From contig JADJXJ010000001.1 of NCBI GenBank assembly GCA_016715945.1, positions 62,001 to 126,000 of the forward strand: 64,000 nucleotides of DNA, given 5' to 3'. The DNA comes from Bacteroidota bacterium. Lineage in GTDB: Bacteria > Bacteroidota > Bacteroidia > Bacteroidales > F082. Of the stretch, positions 34,101-41,986 are shown one piece after another (position 1 is the stretch's first letter; each line of letters starts with the position of its first letter). The position numbers and the translations under genes were made by a program. Below the pieces are notes generated by a model, which saw only the letters and a list, made by a program, of their open reading frames with translations, was not told the DNA's origin and ran no database searches.

Positions 34101-34985
34101 ATCCAGGCTGCGGGTGGCAGTGCTCGATTGCCAGGTGTAACCCATTGAGGGGTCCATAAAATAGTGTGGAGCAGCAGGGGCGGGGCCTTCGCCACGGTCG
34201 TTGCCGGCCGATTTCACGATCAGGTAATAGGGTGCATTGTGGGCAATCTGGTCCCAGTCGTGGGCCTGATCGCTATAAAAACCCCAATAATAATCCTCCG
34301 AAGCACTCACAACGGCATCGCCAAACCAATGCCAGCCTGAGTTGCCCGAAAAGGTACCTTGCGCCCAGCCGGTAACATAGCCGTAAGAGTGTTGCGACAC
34401 ACGCAGTCCGCCGGCAGCCGCCGTAGCCATTTCGGTTTCATCGCTGTTCCAGTCGTAGGCTTTCAGCTGTGCTGCAAACGACATTCCTTTGGCATTGGCG
34501 TCGGTTCCGGCAGCAGCCAGGGTGCCCGCCACGTGGGTGGCATGGTTGCTGAGTGAAGTTGCTCCATCCACCTGGGTGACCCTCGAAGAGCTGCCATCAA
34601 AAAATTCCTGATGGGTATGGCGCACTTTGCCTTCATCCCAGATGCCCAGGTTCACACCGCTGCCGTTCAGGTTAAATCCGGTAGAGCCGCCGGGCCAAAC
34701 CTGATTGGCCTTGTGTGCCGTGGCTGCACCCAGGTTGTGGGTGATGAAGTAGAACGGCTTTCCATCCTGCACTTCCACCAGCTGCCACACACGGCCAGCC
34801 TCCTCCTGCCGGAGATTCAGTCCGGTGGCCTGCAGGTATGCATCCACACGGGTTTTTCTGGCCATATCTTTTACATTCAGTTGTTCGATGAGCACCTGGA
34901 GCTTGTCGCTGTCGGGCTGCTGGGCAGAAGCCGGAACATATCCGAGTGCCCATAGCAGTATGATGAAGATGAGAGTTCTACGCAT
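31164..34985 (-). CDS. S8 subtilisin-like serine protease, T9SS cargo
   Basis: A 1273-residue secreted protease. A signal peptide (residues 1-21, ending ASA) and a short propeptide precede the S8 domain. Its triad is visible: Asp in GIWDEGKV, His in NHATHVAGT, and Ser in NGTSMAGPVVSG. Beta-rich domains follow (about residues 445-580, 590-790), then a long Ser/Thr-rich part and a final T9SS type A-like tail (GETLRIRLLDAGG ... GKKGITRKKLIF), which directs secretion by the type IX system and surface attachment. A TATTTTTG box lies 17 bases upstream of the start. It is monocistronic. Confidence 0.93.
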   Translation of the reverse strand: MRRTLIFIILLWALGYVPASAQQPDSDKLQVLIEQLNVKDMARKTRVDAYLQATGLNLRQEEAGRVWQLVEVQDGKPFYFITHNLGAATAHKANQVWPGGSTGFNLNGSGVNLGIWDEGKVRHTHQEFFDGSSSRVTQVDGATSLSNHATHVAGTLAAAGTDANAKGMSFAAQLKAYDWNSDETEMATAAAGGLRVSQHSYGYVTGWAQGTFSGNSGWHWFGDAVVSASEDYYWGFYSDQAHDWDQIAHNAPYYLIVKSAGNDRGEGPAPAAPHYFMDPSMGYTWQSSTATRSLDGGTSGYDCISHSAVAKNLLTVGAVTSAGAMSTFSGWGPTDDGRIKPDIVAKGVNVYSSTASSNTSYAYYNGTSMAGPVVSGAVGLLLQHQENLHPGTPLRAATLKGLLIHTADDMVSGAPGPDYRFGWGMLDVKKAAELMQANAGNNAHIRELTLNNSQTIRIPLQATGSEPLRITCSWTDLPGNPPAASLNPTTSMLVNDLDIRLTDAFGNQHFPYILNPASPAAAATTGDNSRDNVEMIHLSSPPAGTIYMLTVSHKGTLTGGSQAFSLIISGNQALDEKTILGAADQASNYTSWTHGSNQGDGFGAWEFENANAPGGYSGFYIGNPADAGISGMSSTAFGLYANPDNPGNYARADRKFASPLPVGATFSLKWGVNWDSEGIGNKGLSLFSNGTEIININMGGSALITINGSPMFNYYGTNAMTLNFKMESATQLRVWGTGRDGSESYNVVHAVSGAPDAVRLYASALKSGDQRQPYFDQLSISSDPTTYSSTETVHVAGKVILADNLSVKNIIIEGNNKLIVPQGRTLTATTHIYNSAGNGGLTIESNASGSGSLLHYNPLNATIQRYVPGSSLATATRYHLVSVPLATSNNPLSGLFTGSYLFRFDADPGSWVGLGASTTTPLDVSRGYMIWYTGSNITFNFAGLLNNGSFSTLVASTSADRYNLVPNPYPSAIDWDAATGWTKTNLHNAIYIWNRNTGNYATYISGVGTNGGTQYIAPGQSFFVRSSAASAGLQMNDDVRLHHSTPFLQPPQPGKTIRLSTANSEGSDETIIRFLAGATDGFDFDYDAEKLAGQAVAPQLASLIESGQMMSINTFDDGFKQLAIPVSFASQTTGEYELSSFLSGDLLNKYVVLLEDLHTGSLHQLSDSAAAYSFTHDAGNPALRFMLHLTGITHLDEPANAETRIWNYGQRIYIHHAKPGETLRIRLLDAGGRILLEQQSNSPTLSLEPKAPKGLLIVEVAGKKGITRKKLIF

Positions 34986-35002
34986 GGCTCTGTTGTTTTA
35001 TC

Positions 35003-35010
35003 CAAAAATA
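35003..35010 (-). promoter_or_regulatory. putative -7 box TATTTTTG for the subtilisin gene
   Basis: Minus-strand TATTTTTG ends 17 bases before the start codon and matches TAnnTTTG. Confidence 0.45.
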
Positions 35011-35069
35011 ATACAATACCAGCGCCTTGGCTGCCGAAAGCCCGCAGATTAATACTTTGTTTACACTTT

Positions 35070-35996
35070 TCAGTCGAATTTCAGGTAGGGCTGCAAACGC
35101 GCAATATCTTCAGATTCGAATTGCGGCATCCCGCGCAGTTCTTCGGTGTTTCGGATGAATCCGCGGCGGTCGCGGTGGTTTACGATGGCTTTCACCTGTT
35201 CAAAATTCAGGTAAGGATGCCGGATCAATTCCCTGAAATCGAGGTAATTGATGCGCAGAGGTCGGATGTTGTTGCTGTTGAGGGTGAGCCAGGGGCGCAT
35301 GGCTGCAAATTTCAGGCTGTCGATGCCTTTGACTTCCAGCAATTGTTCAAATTCCACATAGCCACCCAATGATTGTCTGTAGCGCACAATGCGATGGGCT
35401 GTCCATGGCCCTGAGCCGGGAAGTGCAGCCAGGGCGACAGAGTCGGCTTCGTTGAGCTCCACAATTGTGAGCGATGGTTTGACGGGTGCCGGGTCTGTTA
35501 TTACGCTGGCCTGATCTTTTTCCCTGGTCTGAGGTGTCATACCACCAGATATCCTGATGTAGGGCGCCAGCTGTGCAAATTCTTGCTCACTGATGCTGAA
35601 CAGTTTGCCAAAATCTTCCGCCGTTCTGAATCGTCCGCCCCTGGCACGGTAGTTCAGGACGTTTCTGACTTGCCCGGGTTTCAGGCCAAGCGCACTCAGG
35701 CTGTCCGCACCTGCAGTATTGGGGTCGAAAGGAAAAGGGGTAAGTGCGGCTCTATGGTCAGATACCTGATTTTCAATTTCATTCCGAAAGTTTCCGGTCG
35801 TATCTACCGGTTCGTTTGGCAGTGTTTTTGAAGCCAGCAGCAGGGCTTTGCTCAGGTCGGAAGGCGGTGGCGCAACAAATTGCGATGCAAAAAACCGGAT
35901 GCTAACCACCACGAGGATAATTGCCGACAGTATCAGGATGGCCAATTGTTCGCGGCGGGTAAAACTCAACCAGAATTTCACAATGTTGTGCCACAT
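35070..35996 (-). CDS. ComEA-like helix-hairpin-helix membrane protein
   Basis: A 308-residue protein with one N-terminal membrane segment (about residues 18-36, LAILILSAIILVVVSIRF) and three helix-hairpin-helix regions. These are at about 100-150 (SALGLKPGQVRNVLNYRARG), 185-235 (VALAALPGSGPWTAHRIVRY) and 250-305 (INYLDFRELIRHPYLNFEQV). The repeats resemble ComEA, the periplasmic DNA receptor of natural transformation, but triplicated. Non-sequence-specific DNA binding outside the inner membrane is the natural inference. Neighbouring genes give no competence context. Confidence 0.8.
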   Translation of the reverse strand: MWHNIVKFWLSFTRREQLAILILSAIILVVVSIRFFASQFVAPPPSDLSKALLLASKTLPNEPVDTTGNFRNEIENQVSDHRAALTPFPFDPNTAGADSLSALGLKPGQVRNVLNYRARGGRFRTAEDFGKLFSISEQEFAQLAPYIRISGGMTPQTREKDQASVITDPAPVKPSLTIVELNEADSVALAALPGSGPWTAHRIVRYRQSLGGYVEFEQLLEVKGIDSLKFAAMRPWLTLNSNNIRPLRINYLDFRELIRHPYLNFEQVKAIVNHRDRRGFIRNTEELRGMPQFESEDIARLQPYLKFD

Positions 35997-36038
35997 GGTG
36001 TCCTGTCAGCTTATACCGGATAACTGCCGGAAGTCCGC

Positions 36039-37424
36039 TCAGAGGTCGCCTCCGCCAATGAATCCAAACAATCCTAATCCGTTGAGGAAAACCAATGCGA
36101 TGGCAACAGGCGCGATAAACTTCACGATGAAAATGAACACCGGGAGGAACTTTGCTTTGATTTCGCCCTGGTTGTTCAGCTCGGAGGCTACCTCTTCAGG
36201 CCGGAGCTTCCAGCCCACAAAAACAACGATGAACAATCCGCCGAGGGGCAGCAGGATGTTGGCCGAGGTTTTGTCGAGCAGATCGAACAGACTCAGCCCG
36301 GCTATACTTATCTCGGGCAGGGGTCCCATGCTGAGTGTGGTGAATATGCCGAGGATGGTGATGGCAATGGTGGACACCACGGTAGCTTTTTTGCGTCCGA
36401 GCGCGAGTTCCTCTCCAAAATAGGCCACGGCCACCTCGAGCACAGAGATGGTTGAGGTCAGGGCTGCAATTGCCAGCAGCACGAAGAACACCAGCTCGAA
36501 AAATGTGCCTCCGGCCATCTGATCGAAAATCATCGGGAGGGTGATGAACACCAGGCTGGGGCCAGCCTCGGGGGTGATGTTGAAAGCAAAGACGGCTGGA
36601 AAAATGGCCAGACCAGCCAGCACGGCAATAGCGGTGTCGGCCAGGGATACCGAAATGGCAGTTTTTCCCAGGTGATCTGTTTTGCGGATGTAAGAACCAT
36701 AGGTGATCAGTGTGCCCATACCAATGCTCAGCGAGAAAAAGGCTTGTCCGAGCGCCTGCAGCATCACCCCGGCGTTGATCTTGCTGAAATCGGGACGGAA
36801 CAGGAAGCGCAGGCCTTCGGTAGCTCCGGGTAGGGTCATGCTGCGGATGCCCAGTCCGATGATGATGAGCAGCAGCAGGGGCATCATGATTTTGGTGGAG
36901 CGTTCGATGCCGTTTTTTACGCCTTTGAACACAATCCAGCCCGTTAAAAACATAAAGACTACCTGCCACATCACCGGTCGCCAGCCGCTGGCCACGAATG
37001 TGGAGAAGGTGTTTTCGAGGTCTTTTTTTTGCAGGTGGTCGAGTTTGTCGAAGATGGTCAGATAGAGGTATTCGAGCGTCCAGCCTGCTACGGTGGTGTA
37101 AAATGCCAGGATGGTAAAAGCAGCAGCCACGCCTATGAAACCCACTGCCGGCCAGGCCGAGTTCGGGGCCAGCTTGCGGAACGCACCCACCGGATTGGCC
37201 AGGGCTTTGCGCCCCACCACAAACTCCGAAAGCATGGCAGGCACACCAATCAGCAGCACAAAAGCCAGATAGGTAAGCAGAAAAGCTCCACCTCCGTTTT
37301 CACCGGCCACATAAGGGAACCTCCAAATGTTGCCCAGGCCCACTGCCGATCCTGCCGCAGCAGCTATTACGCCTATTTGCGAACCAAAGCTCTCGCGTGG
37401 ACTGTTGTTGTCAAATCCTTGCAT
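36039..37424 (-). CDS. sodium-dependent neurotransmitter-symporter family (NSS) transporter
   Basis: A 461-residue LeuT-fold sodium symporter, probably for amino acids. The family signature is present near the start: SQIGVIAAAAGSAVGLGNIW, then RFPYVAGENGGGAFLLTY, which forms helix 1 and the sodium sites. About 11-12 hydrophobic segments are visible. Helix 6 with its unwound stretch is around SLSIGMGTLITYGSY. Length is typical of bacterial 11- or 12-helix members. It lies 24 bases downstream of the ABC permease gene on the same strand. Confidence 0.94.
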   Translation of the reverse strand: MQGFDNNSPRESFGSQIGVIAAAAGSAVGLGNIWRFPYVAGENGGGAFLLTYLAFVLLIGVPAMLSEFVVGRKALANPVGAFRKLAPNSAWPAVGFIGVAAAFTILAFYTTVAGWTLEYLYLTIFDKLDHLQKKDLENTFSTFVASGWRPVMWQVVFMFLTGWIVFKGVKNGIERSTKIMMPLLLLIIIGLGIRSMTLPGATEGLRFLFRPDFSKINAGVMLQALGQAFFSLSIGMGTLITYGSYIRKTDHLGKTAISVSLADTAIAVLAGLAIFPAVFAFNITPEAGPSLVFITLPMIFDQMAGGTFFELVFFVLLAIAALTSTISVLEVAVAYFGEELALGRKKATVVSTIAITILGIFTTLSMGPLPEISIAGLSLFDLLDKTSANILLPLGGLFIVVFVGWKLRPEEVASELNNQGEIKAKFLPVFIFIVKFIAPVAIALVFLNGLGLFGFIGGGDL

Positions 37425-37448
37425 AGTGTTGCGTTTGGGTTTAATTAC

Positions 37449-38690
37449 TTACTCGTATCTGAGCGACTCGATCGGATCAACAGCGGCGGCTTTGTTGGCC
37501 GGAATGGAACCTGATGCAAGCGCCACACCAAAGCAAAGCACGATAGCCAGCCCGATCCATACCCAGGGAATGATAAACGACGATCCGATGATGTACGATA
37601 AAATATTGCCGACAAGGATACCGGAGATGATGCCGACCAAACCTCCAATTTGTGCTATGATGATGGCTTCGATGAGAAATTGTTCGCGTATGGCCCTTCG
37701 GGTGGCGCCAATGGCTTTGCGAATGCCTATTTCCTGGGTGCGTTCGGTAACCGACACCAACATGATGTTCATCAGACCGATGGCTGCCCCAAACAGGGTG
37801 ATCAGGCCGATAAAGGTAGCGCCAAGCCGCACGGTGCCGGTGAGGTTGAGCAGCATATTGGCAATGTTGTCGCTTTTTACAATGGTAAAGCTTTCTGGTT
37901 TGCCGGGGGGATCGTTGCGGATGATGCGAAACAGGCCTGTGGCTTCACCCAGGGCGGTTTCCATCTCGTCGGCCGTGCGCGCCCGCACGCTGATGGTGTG
38001 GTTCATGTTGGGCCGTGAAAAATACTGCCTCACATTGTTGATGGGCAGCAGGCAGTTGCGGTCGCCACTGAAACCGATGCTCGAGCCTTTCTCTTTCAGC
38101 ACACCTACTACACGGTATTTTCCCGGCCCTACAGAAATAATCTGTCCGATGGGGTCTTCGTTGTTTTTGAAAAGGTCTTTGGCAATGGCGCTGCCGATTA
38201 CTGCCACATGCGCCCCCTGAAATACCTCGCTTGCGGTGATGTTGCGTCCTTTTTCTATTTCGAAGCCTGAGTTATAAATATAGTTCTCGTCCACGCCCAC
38301 AATCTGAATGTTGGGATTGGTCTTGTTTGCACCAAAACGCAGGGTGGCTGTACTGCTTCCGAAGGTAAACATGCTCACCGAAGCTGGCAGGCTGAACTCT
38401 TCCTTGAACCTGAGCGCCTCGCGGAAGGTGATGTTTTTGAACGACCTGGCATCGCTTCGTCTGCCTCCGATGTGCACATTCAGGTCGCGGTTGCGGATGT
38501 TGAAGGTGTTGGCCCCCATCATGGCAAAGTTTTCGTTCAGGTAAAACTTGATGGCATCGATGGCAGTGAGTATGCCCACAAGCGCCATGATGCCGAAGGC
38601 GATGATGGCTATGGTGAGCGTGGTTCGAAGCATATGGCTCCGGATCGACTCGATGGAGATGCGGATGTTTTCGGCCAGGTTCCTCTTCAT
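37449..38690 (-). CDS. MacB/FtsX-type ABC transporter permease
   Basis: A 413-residue permease from the ATG at 38690 (MKRNLAENIRISIESI), where family members begin. A first membrane segment (about residues 22-42) is followed by a MacB-type periplasmic core domain of about 220 residues. A C-terminal FtsX block then has three membrane segments and the ...MNIMLVSVTERTQEIGIRKA motif that couples to the ATPase. No ATPase gene is adjacent, so it pairs with a subunit encoded elsewhere. Export of a peptide, lipid or small molecule cannot be distinguished. It starts 10 bases after the upp stop. Confidence 0.9.
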   Translation of the reverse strand: MKRNLAENIRISIESIRSHMLRTTLTIAIIAFGIMALVGILTAIDAIKFYLNENFAMMGANTFNIRNRDLNVHIGGRRSDARSFKNITFREALRFKEEFSLPASVSMFTFGSSTATLRFGANKTNPNIQIVGVDENYIYNSGFEIEKGRNITASEVFQGAHVAVIGSAIAKDLFKNNEDPIGQIISVGPGKYRVVGVLKEKGSSIGFSGDRNCLLPINNVRQYFSRPNMNHTISVRARTADEMETALGEATGLFRIIRNDPPGKPESFTIVKSDNIANMLLNLTGTVRLGATFIGLITLFGAAIGLMNIMLVSVTERTQEIGIRKAIGATRRAIREQFLIEAIIIAQIGGLVGIISGILVGNILSYIIGSSFIIPWVWIGLAIVLCFGVALASGSIPANKAAAVDPIESLRYE

Positions 38691-38700
38691 GCTCAGGTGG

Positions 38701-39354
38701 TTAATCGCTTTTTTTGCCAAAGGCCAGATCACCAGCATCGCCCAGGCCGGGAACGATATATGCCTGGGCCGTGAGTTCGTCGTCAATGCCACCCACCCAG
38801 ATGGTTAGGCTGGCAAGCGAAAAATGCCGCTTGATGTATTCGAGGCCTTCCACACTGGCGAGTGCCGAAACGATGTGGATGTGTCGGGGCGTCCCGATGG
38901 CAAGCATGCTTTTGAGTGTTTTGACCACCGAGGCCCCGGTGGCTAGCATGGGGTCGCTCAGGATGAGCACTTTGCCGGTAATGTCGGGCGAGGAAATGTA
39001 TTCGACACGGATGTCGAAAGCTTCGTTTTTGTCGTACTTCCGGTATGCAGTGATGAAGGCATTGTCGGCCTTGTCGAAAAAGTTGAGCAAACCCTGGTGC
39101 AAAGGCAGGCCCGCCCGCAATATGGTGGCCAGAACGGGTTGATCTTTCATCAGTTGCATTTCGGCTACCCCAAGTGGCGTGGTCACTTCCACATGCTCGT
39201 ATTCAAAGGTCTTGCTGATTTCGTATGCAAAAATCTCTCCTATGCGCTCCAGGTTGCGCCTGAACCGCATACGGTCGCTCTGGATTTCTGCATCGCGAAG
39301 CTCAGCAATAAACTGGTTGAAAACCGAATTGACTGCCCCAAGGTTTTTAATCAT
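38701..39354 (-). CDS. upp: uracil phosphoribosyltransferase
   Basis: A 217-residue UPRT converting uracil and PRPP to UMP in pyrimidine salvage. The PRPP-binding loop is ILSDPMLATGASVVKTL, and TILRAGLPLHQGLLNF is the conserved upstream block. The C-terminal uracil-binding segment WVGGIDDELTAQAYIVPGLGDAGD is intact. A TACATTTG box (39378-39385, minus strand) lies 23 bases upstream of the start. Confidence 0.97.
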   Translation of the reverse strand: MIKNLGAVNSVFNQFIAELRDAEIQSDRMRFRRNLERIGEIFAYEISKTFEYEHVEVTTPLGVAEMQLMKDQPVLATILRAGLPLHQGLLNFFDKADNAFITAYRKYDKNEAFDIRVEYISSPDITGKVLILSDPMLATGASVVKTLKSMLAIGTPRHIHIVSALASVEGLEYIKRHFSLASLTIWVGGIDDELTAQAYIVPGLGDAGDLAFGKKSD

Positions 39355-39557
39355 GGCTGTTTGATTAGGCGTGTGGGCAAATGTACGTTAATTTTAAAAT
39401 GTGCACCCTCAGCAGGATGCTTATCAAGATTCGTTTTGGGGAATACCAATGTCCTGTCATAAACGCATTGTTTGCGCCCGGAATAACGATACACATTGCT
39501 GGTTGCGGATGACTTGTCATTCACGCTTGTCAGCCAACACATGCGCACAGCCCAGGT
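39355..39557. other. upp promoter region
   Basis: About 200 bases between upp and the FemAB-like gene. It contains the TACATTTG box at 39378-39385 on the minus strand; nothing else is recognised. Confidence 0.4.
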
Positions 39558-40517
39558 TCAACGGATGATTTCTCTGAATCTTTTAACGGCCTTCACCGGC
39601 CAGCGCAGGTACCAGGGCAGCCTGTTGAGGTGGATGCCCGGATAGGTGGTTGTCTGACCCCCGAAGCCAAGATAAAAACGCGCCAGCCCGGGCTGGTCGC
39701 TTCCTTCAAAATCGAGAATAAACTGACCGGGAGCGTGCTCGCGTATCACGCTGTCAATCAAATAGGTAAGTGCGTTCACCTCTTTACCGGCCAGGCTGGT
39801 GCCCGAAAACAAAAAGACGATCTTGCCATTGCTTTTCACAAACAGGGCGCCACTGAGCAACTGGTTGGTTTTGTCGTACACCCCAACCGAAATGGCTTGC
39901 CCGCGGTGCATGGCGGTGTAGGCCAATTGCAAAAAACGCCGGTACTCCCTGTCGTTCCAATGGCTGATGGTGCGTCCGCGGTTTTCCCGAAAGAGTGCGA
40001 CAATCTGCTCAGGACGAACATTTTTGCTGATGCTGAGCCCTGCCTCAATGGCCTTCTTCAGGTTGCGTTTTGTGTTTGTTGAGTAGTTGCGGTAGATCCT
40101 GTCGTAGGTGTGAATCAGGTCGAGCTCAATGTTGGTATGTGTGCTGAGTCCATAGCCTTCGGCCGGCACCTTGTTGTGCTTGTTGAGCCTGATTTCGACC
40201 AGTTTGTAATGCGGCGGAATGGCATGCAGGAACCGCACAACTACTTCCTGGGTGAGGATGTGCCGCGAATAGATGCCCAGCTGTTGGGCAAAAAAGGGTT
40301 GAAAAAGATAGCTTACGCCCAGACGGGTGTTGCCGGTGAGCGGGAACACGCGTTCATAGTCACCTTCAACGAGGGCTTCCCAGTTTTTGTGCACAATATC
40401 AAGATACCACGACCAGCCGTACAGGTTGCCATTGAATGCTTCGCGCAGGCACTGGTCCCATTTGAGCTTGTCGATTTCGTCGTGTCTGAGGTAACGGATG
40501 GGCCTGATAGCTGTCAT
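39558..40517 (-). CDS. FemAB/GNAT-like acyltransferase
   Basis: A 319-residue protein with the double GNAT plan of FemAB-type aminoacyl or acyl transferases. LVEIRLNKHNKVP and STNTKRNLKKAIEAGLSI lie in the first half, and GALFVKSNGKIVFLFSG with LDFEGSDQPGLARFYLGFGG, the acceptor-side signature, in the second. Such proteins act on peptidoglycan or on surface polysaccharide precursors. Its start overlaps the stop of the deacetylase-like gene in an ATGA, so the two are probably made together and act on one envelope polymer. Substrate not known. Confidence 0.8.
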   Translation of the reverse strand: MTAIRPIRYLRHDEIDKLKWDQCLREAFNGNLYGWSWYLDIVHKNWEALVEGDYERVFPLTGNTRLGVSYLFQPFFAQQLGIYSRHILTQEVVVRFLHAIPPHYKLVEIRLNKHNKVPAEGYGLSTHTNIELDLIHTYDRIYRNYSTNTKRNLKKAIEAGLSISKNVRPEQIVALFRENRGRTISHWNDREYRRFLQLAYTAMHRGQAISVGVYDKTNQLLSGALFVKSNGKIVFLFSGTSLAGKEVNALTYLIDSVIREHAPGQFILDFEGSDQPGLARFYLGFGGQTTTYPGIHLNRLPWYLRWPVKAVKRFREIIR

Positions 40518-41827
40518 TGTGTAGCTTCTTCAATAATTTTTTCGTACACCATGCGCCAGCCTTTCCAGCGTTTCTGGTCGCTCAGGCTTTCGTTGTGCCA
40601 CAGGGTAATGAGCTGGCCGCCATATGCCTTTACGGCACGCACAATCGGCAAGGCTTTGTCGAGGGCTGCTTCAGGGTCCAGGTTCAGATAGTCGCGCAGG
40701 GTGCCATCCATCATCATAAACGGATGGATCATCAGGTTAGTGGGCACGTCATGGTCGAGGTCGTAATAGGGAAACGGGATGCTGATGCCGGCCCTGAATC
40801 CGGGAGCTGAGGCATATCCCATGGTGTAATCGTCGGTGATGTCGAGGTCGATCAGGTTGTGGTAGGTCACAGGTAGCCTGAGACGGAGGTAATGCTGCCG
40901 GCTGAGCCGGACGGGTTGATGCAGCACAGCCGCAAGTCCGTTGATCTCGCTTTGCAGGCGCGCTTTGTCGTCGAAGGTGTGGTACGACGGATGGATGCCT
41001 GTTCGGGCATAGTCGGCCAGGCGCCGGATGAGCGAGGCGAAATTCCGGCTGGAAGTGGGGTTGTTTTTATCGTACCGCCCATAGGCAGCAAAAAGGAAAA
41101 AATAGATCGGCTGCAGGTCGAAGCGCTTTTGCAATTCCAACTGGTAATCGTAGGTGTCGTATGGGTCAGGTTCCTTGCCGCTCAGCACCCTGAGCCTCTG
41201 GCCGAAGTTTGCCACATCGCCTTTACCCAGGTCGGCAAGCGACGAAAACAGGGTTCTGTAGAATCCTTTATGCTTAAAAGCCCAGGCCACATCGATGTCG
41301 TAGGTGGGAACAAAACGGTAAGTAGGTTTTGCGGTACGAAGTCCCGGATAGCAGGTCTCAAGTCTGGATGCCAGCATATTAGCCCAGATATTGACCACCG
41401 GTTTGTCGAGCAGTCCCAGCTGATAAAGCACTGACGACCTGGCTTCGAACCTCCCGTGGGCATCGGCTGCAAAGGGCAGGTATTCTTCAAAACGGCTTAC
41501 GATATAAAATGCGGCTGCAAAGGGGTCGAAAGGCAGGGCCGAGCCGGGGTGAAACACGGGAAATACCCCCTTAACATCCTCAAGCGCAAATGGTTGCAGG
41601 TCCTGCATGTGAATCTCCCTGCTGAAAAGCAAAGGAGCCGCTTTCTGAAAGAGGTGGTTGCCCAGTGGCTTATCGCCGTAAACCAGCACCGGCTGAGCGC
41701 TTTGTTCCGCAATGCCCGCATCGGTCACCAGGTTGTGCTTCAATCCGAGCAGCCTGCCAAGCACAAGATCGAAGGCGTAGATCAGCCTTTGGGTGATGCG
41801 CGGCACATGGACAATCAGCTCTGTCAT
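40514..41827 (-). CDS. polysaccharide deacetylase-like protein
   Basis: A 437-residue protein from the ATG at 41827 (MTELIVHVPR); longer upstream frames are not supported. An N-terminal alpha/beta domain of about 170 residues precedes a NodB-like deacetylase region. There the metal-binding and catalytic residues are plausible in FVPTYDIDVAW (DxD), GIHPSYHTFDDK (HxxxH-like) and LITLWHNESLSD near the end. It probably removes acyl groups from a cell-surface glycan. A TACCTTTG box (41834-41841) lies 6 bases upstream. The N-terminal part is repeated at 49998-50351 as a broken fragment. Confidence 0.78.
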   Translation of the reverse strand: MTELIVHVPRITQRLIYAFDLVLGRLLGLKHNLVTDAGIAEQSAQPVLVYGDKPLGNHLFQKAAPLLFSREIHMQDLQPFALEDVKGVFPVFHPGSALPFDPFAAAFYIVSRFEEYLPFAADAHGRFEARSSVLYQLGLLDKPVVNIWANMLASRLETCYPGLRTAKPTYRFVPTYDIDVAWAFKHKGFYRTLFSSLADLGKGDVANFGQRLRVLSGKEPDPYDTYDYQLELQKRFDLQPIYFFLFAAYGRYDKNNPTSSRNFASLIRRLADYARTGIHPSYHTFDDKARLQSEINGLAAVLHQPVRLSRQHYLRLRLPVTYHNLIDLDITDDYTMGYASAPGFRAGISIPFPYYDLDHDVPTNLMIHPFMMMDGTLRDYLNLDPEAALDKALPIVRAVKAYGGQLITLWHNESLSDQKRWKGWRMVYEKIIEEATQ

Positions 41828-41833
41828 GGAGCC

Positions 41834-41841
41834 CAAAGGTA
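41834..41841 (-). promoter_or_regulatory. putative -7 box TACCTTTG for the deacetylase-like gene
   Basis: Minus-strand TACCTTTG ends 6 bases before the start codon. The gap to the divergent dnaX start is 159 bases, so both promoters sit in it. The same sequence is present in copy B near 50358-50365. Confidence 0.45.
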
Positions 41842-41986
41842 AGCAAATTGGTTGTGAGGAAGTCAGCTGTGTGGCATCAGTTTGCAAGCTGTTGAATTGC
41901 AGCCCGAAATAGGTATTTTGTTGCTGCGACGGCCGCAACCAAGGGGGCATTTTACTACTTTTACCGTCCGCTTTAAGCTTAGCCTG

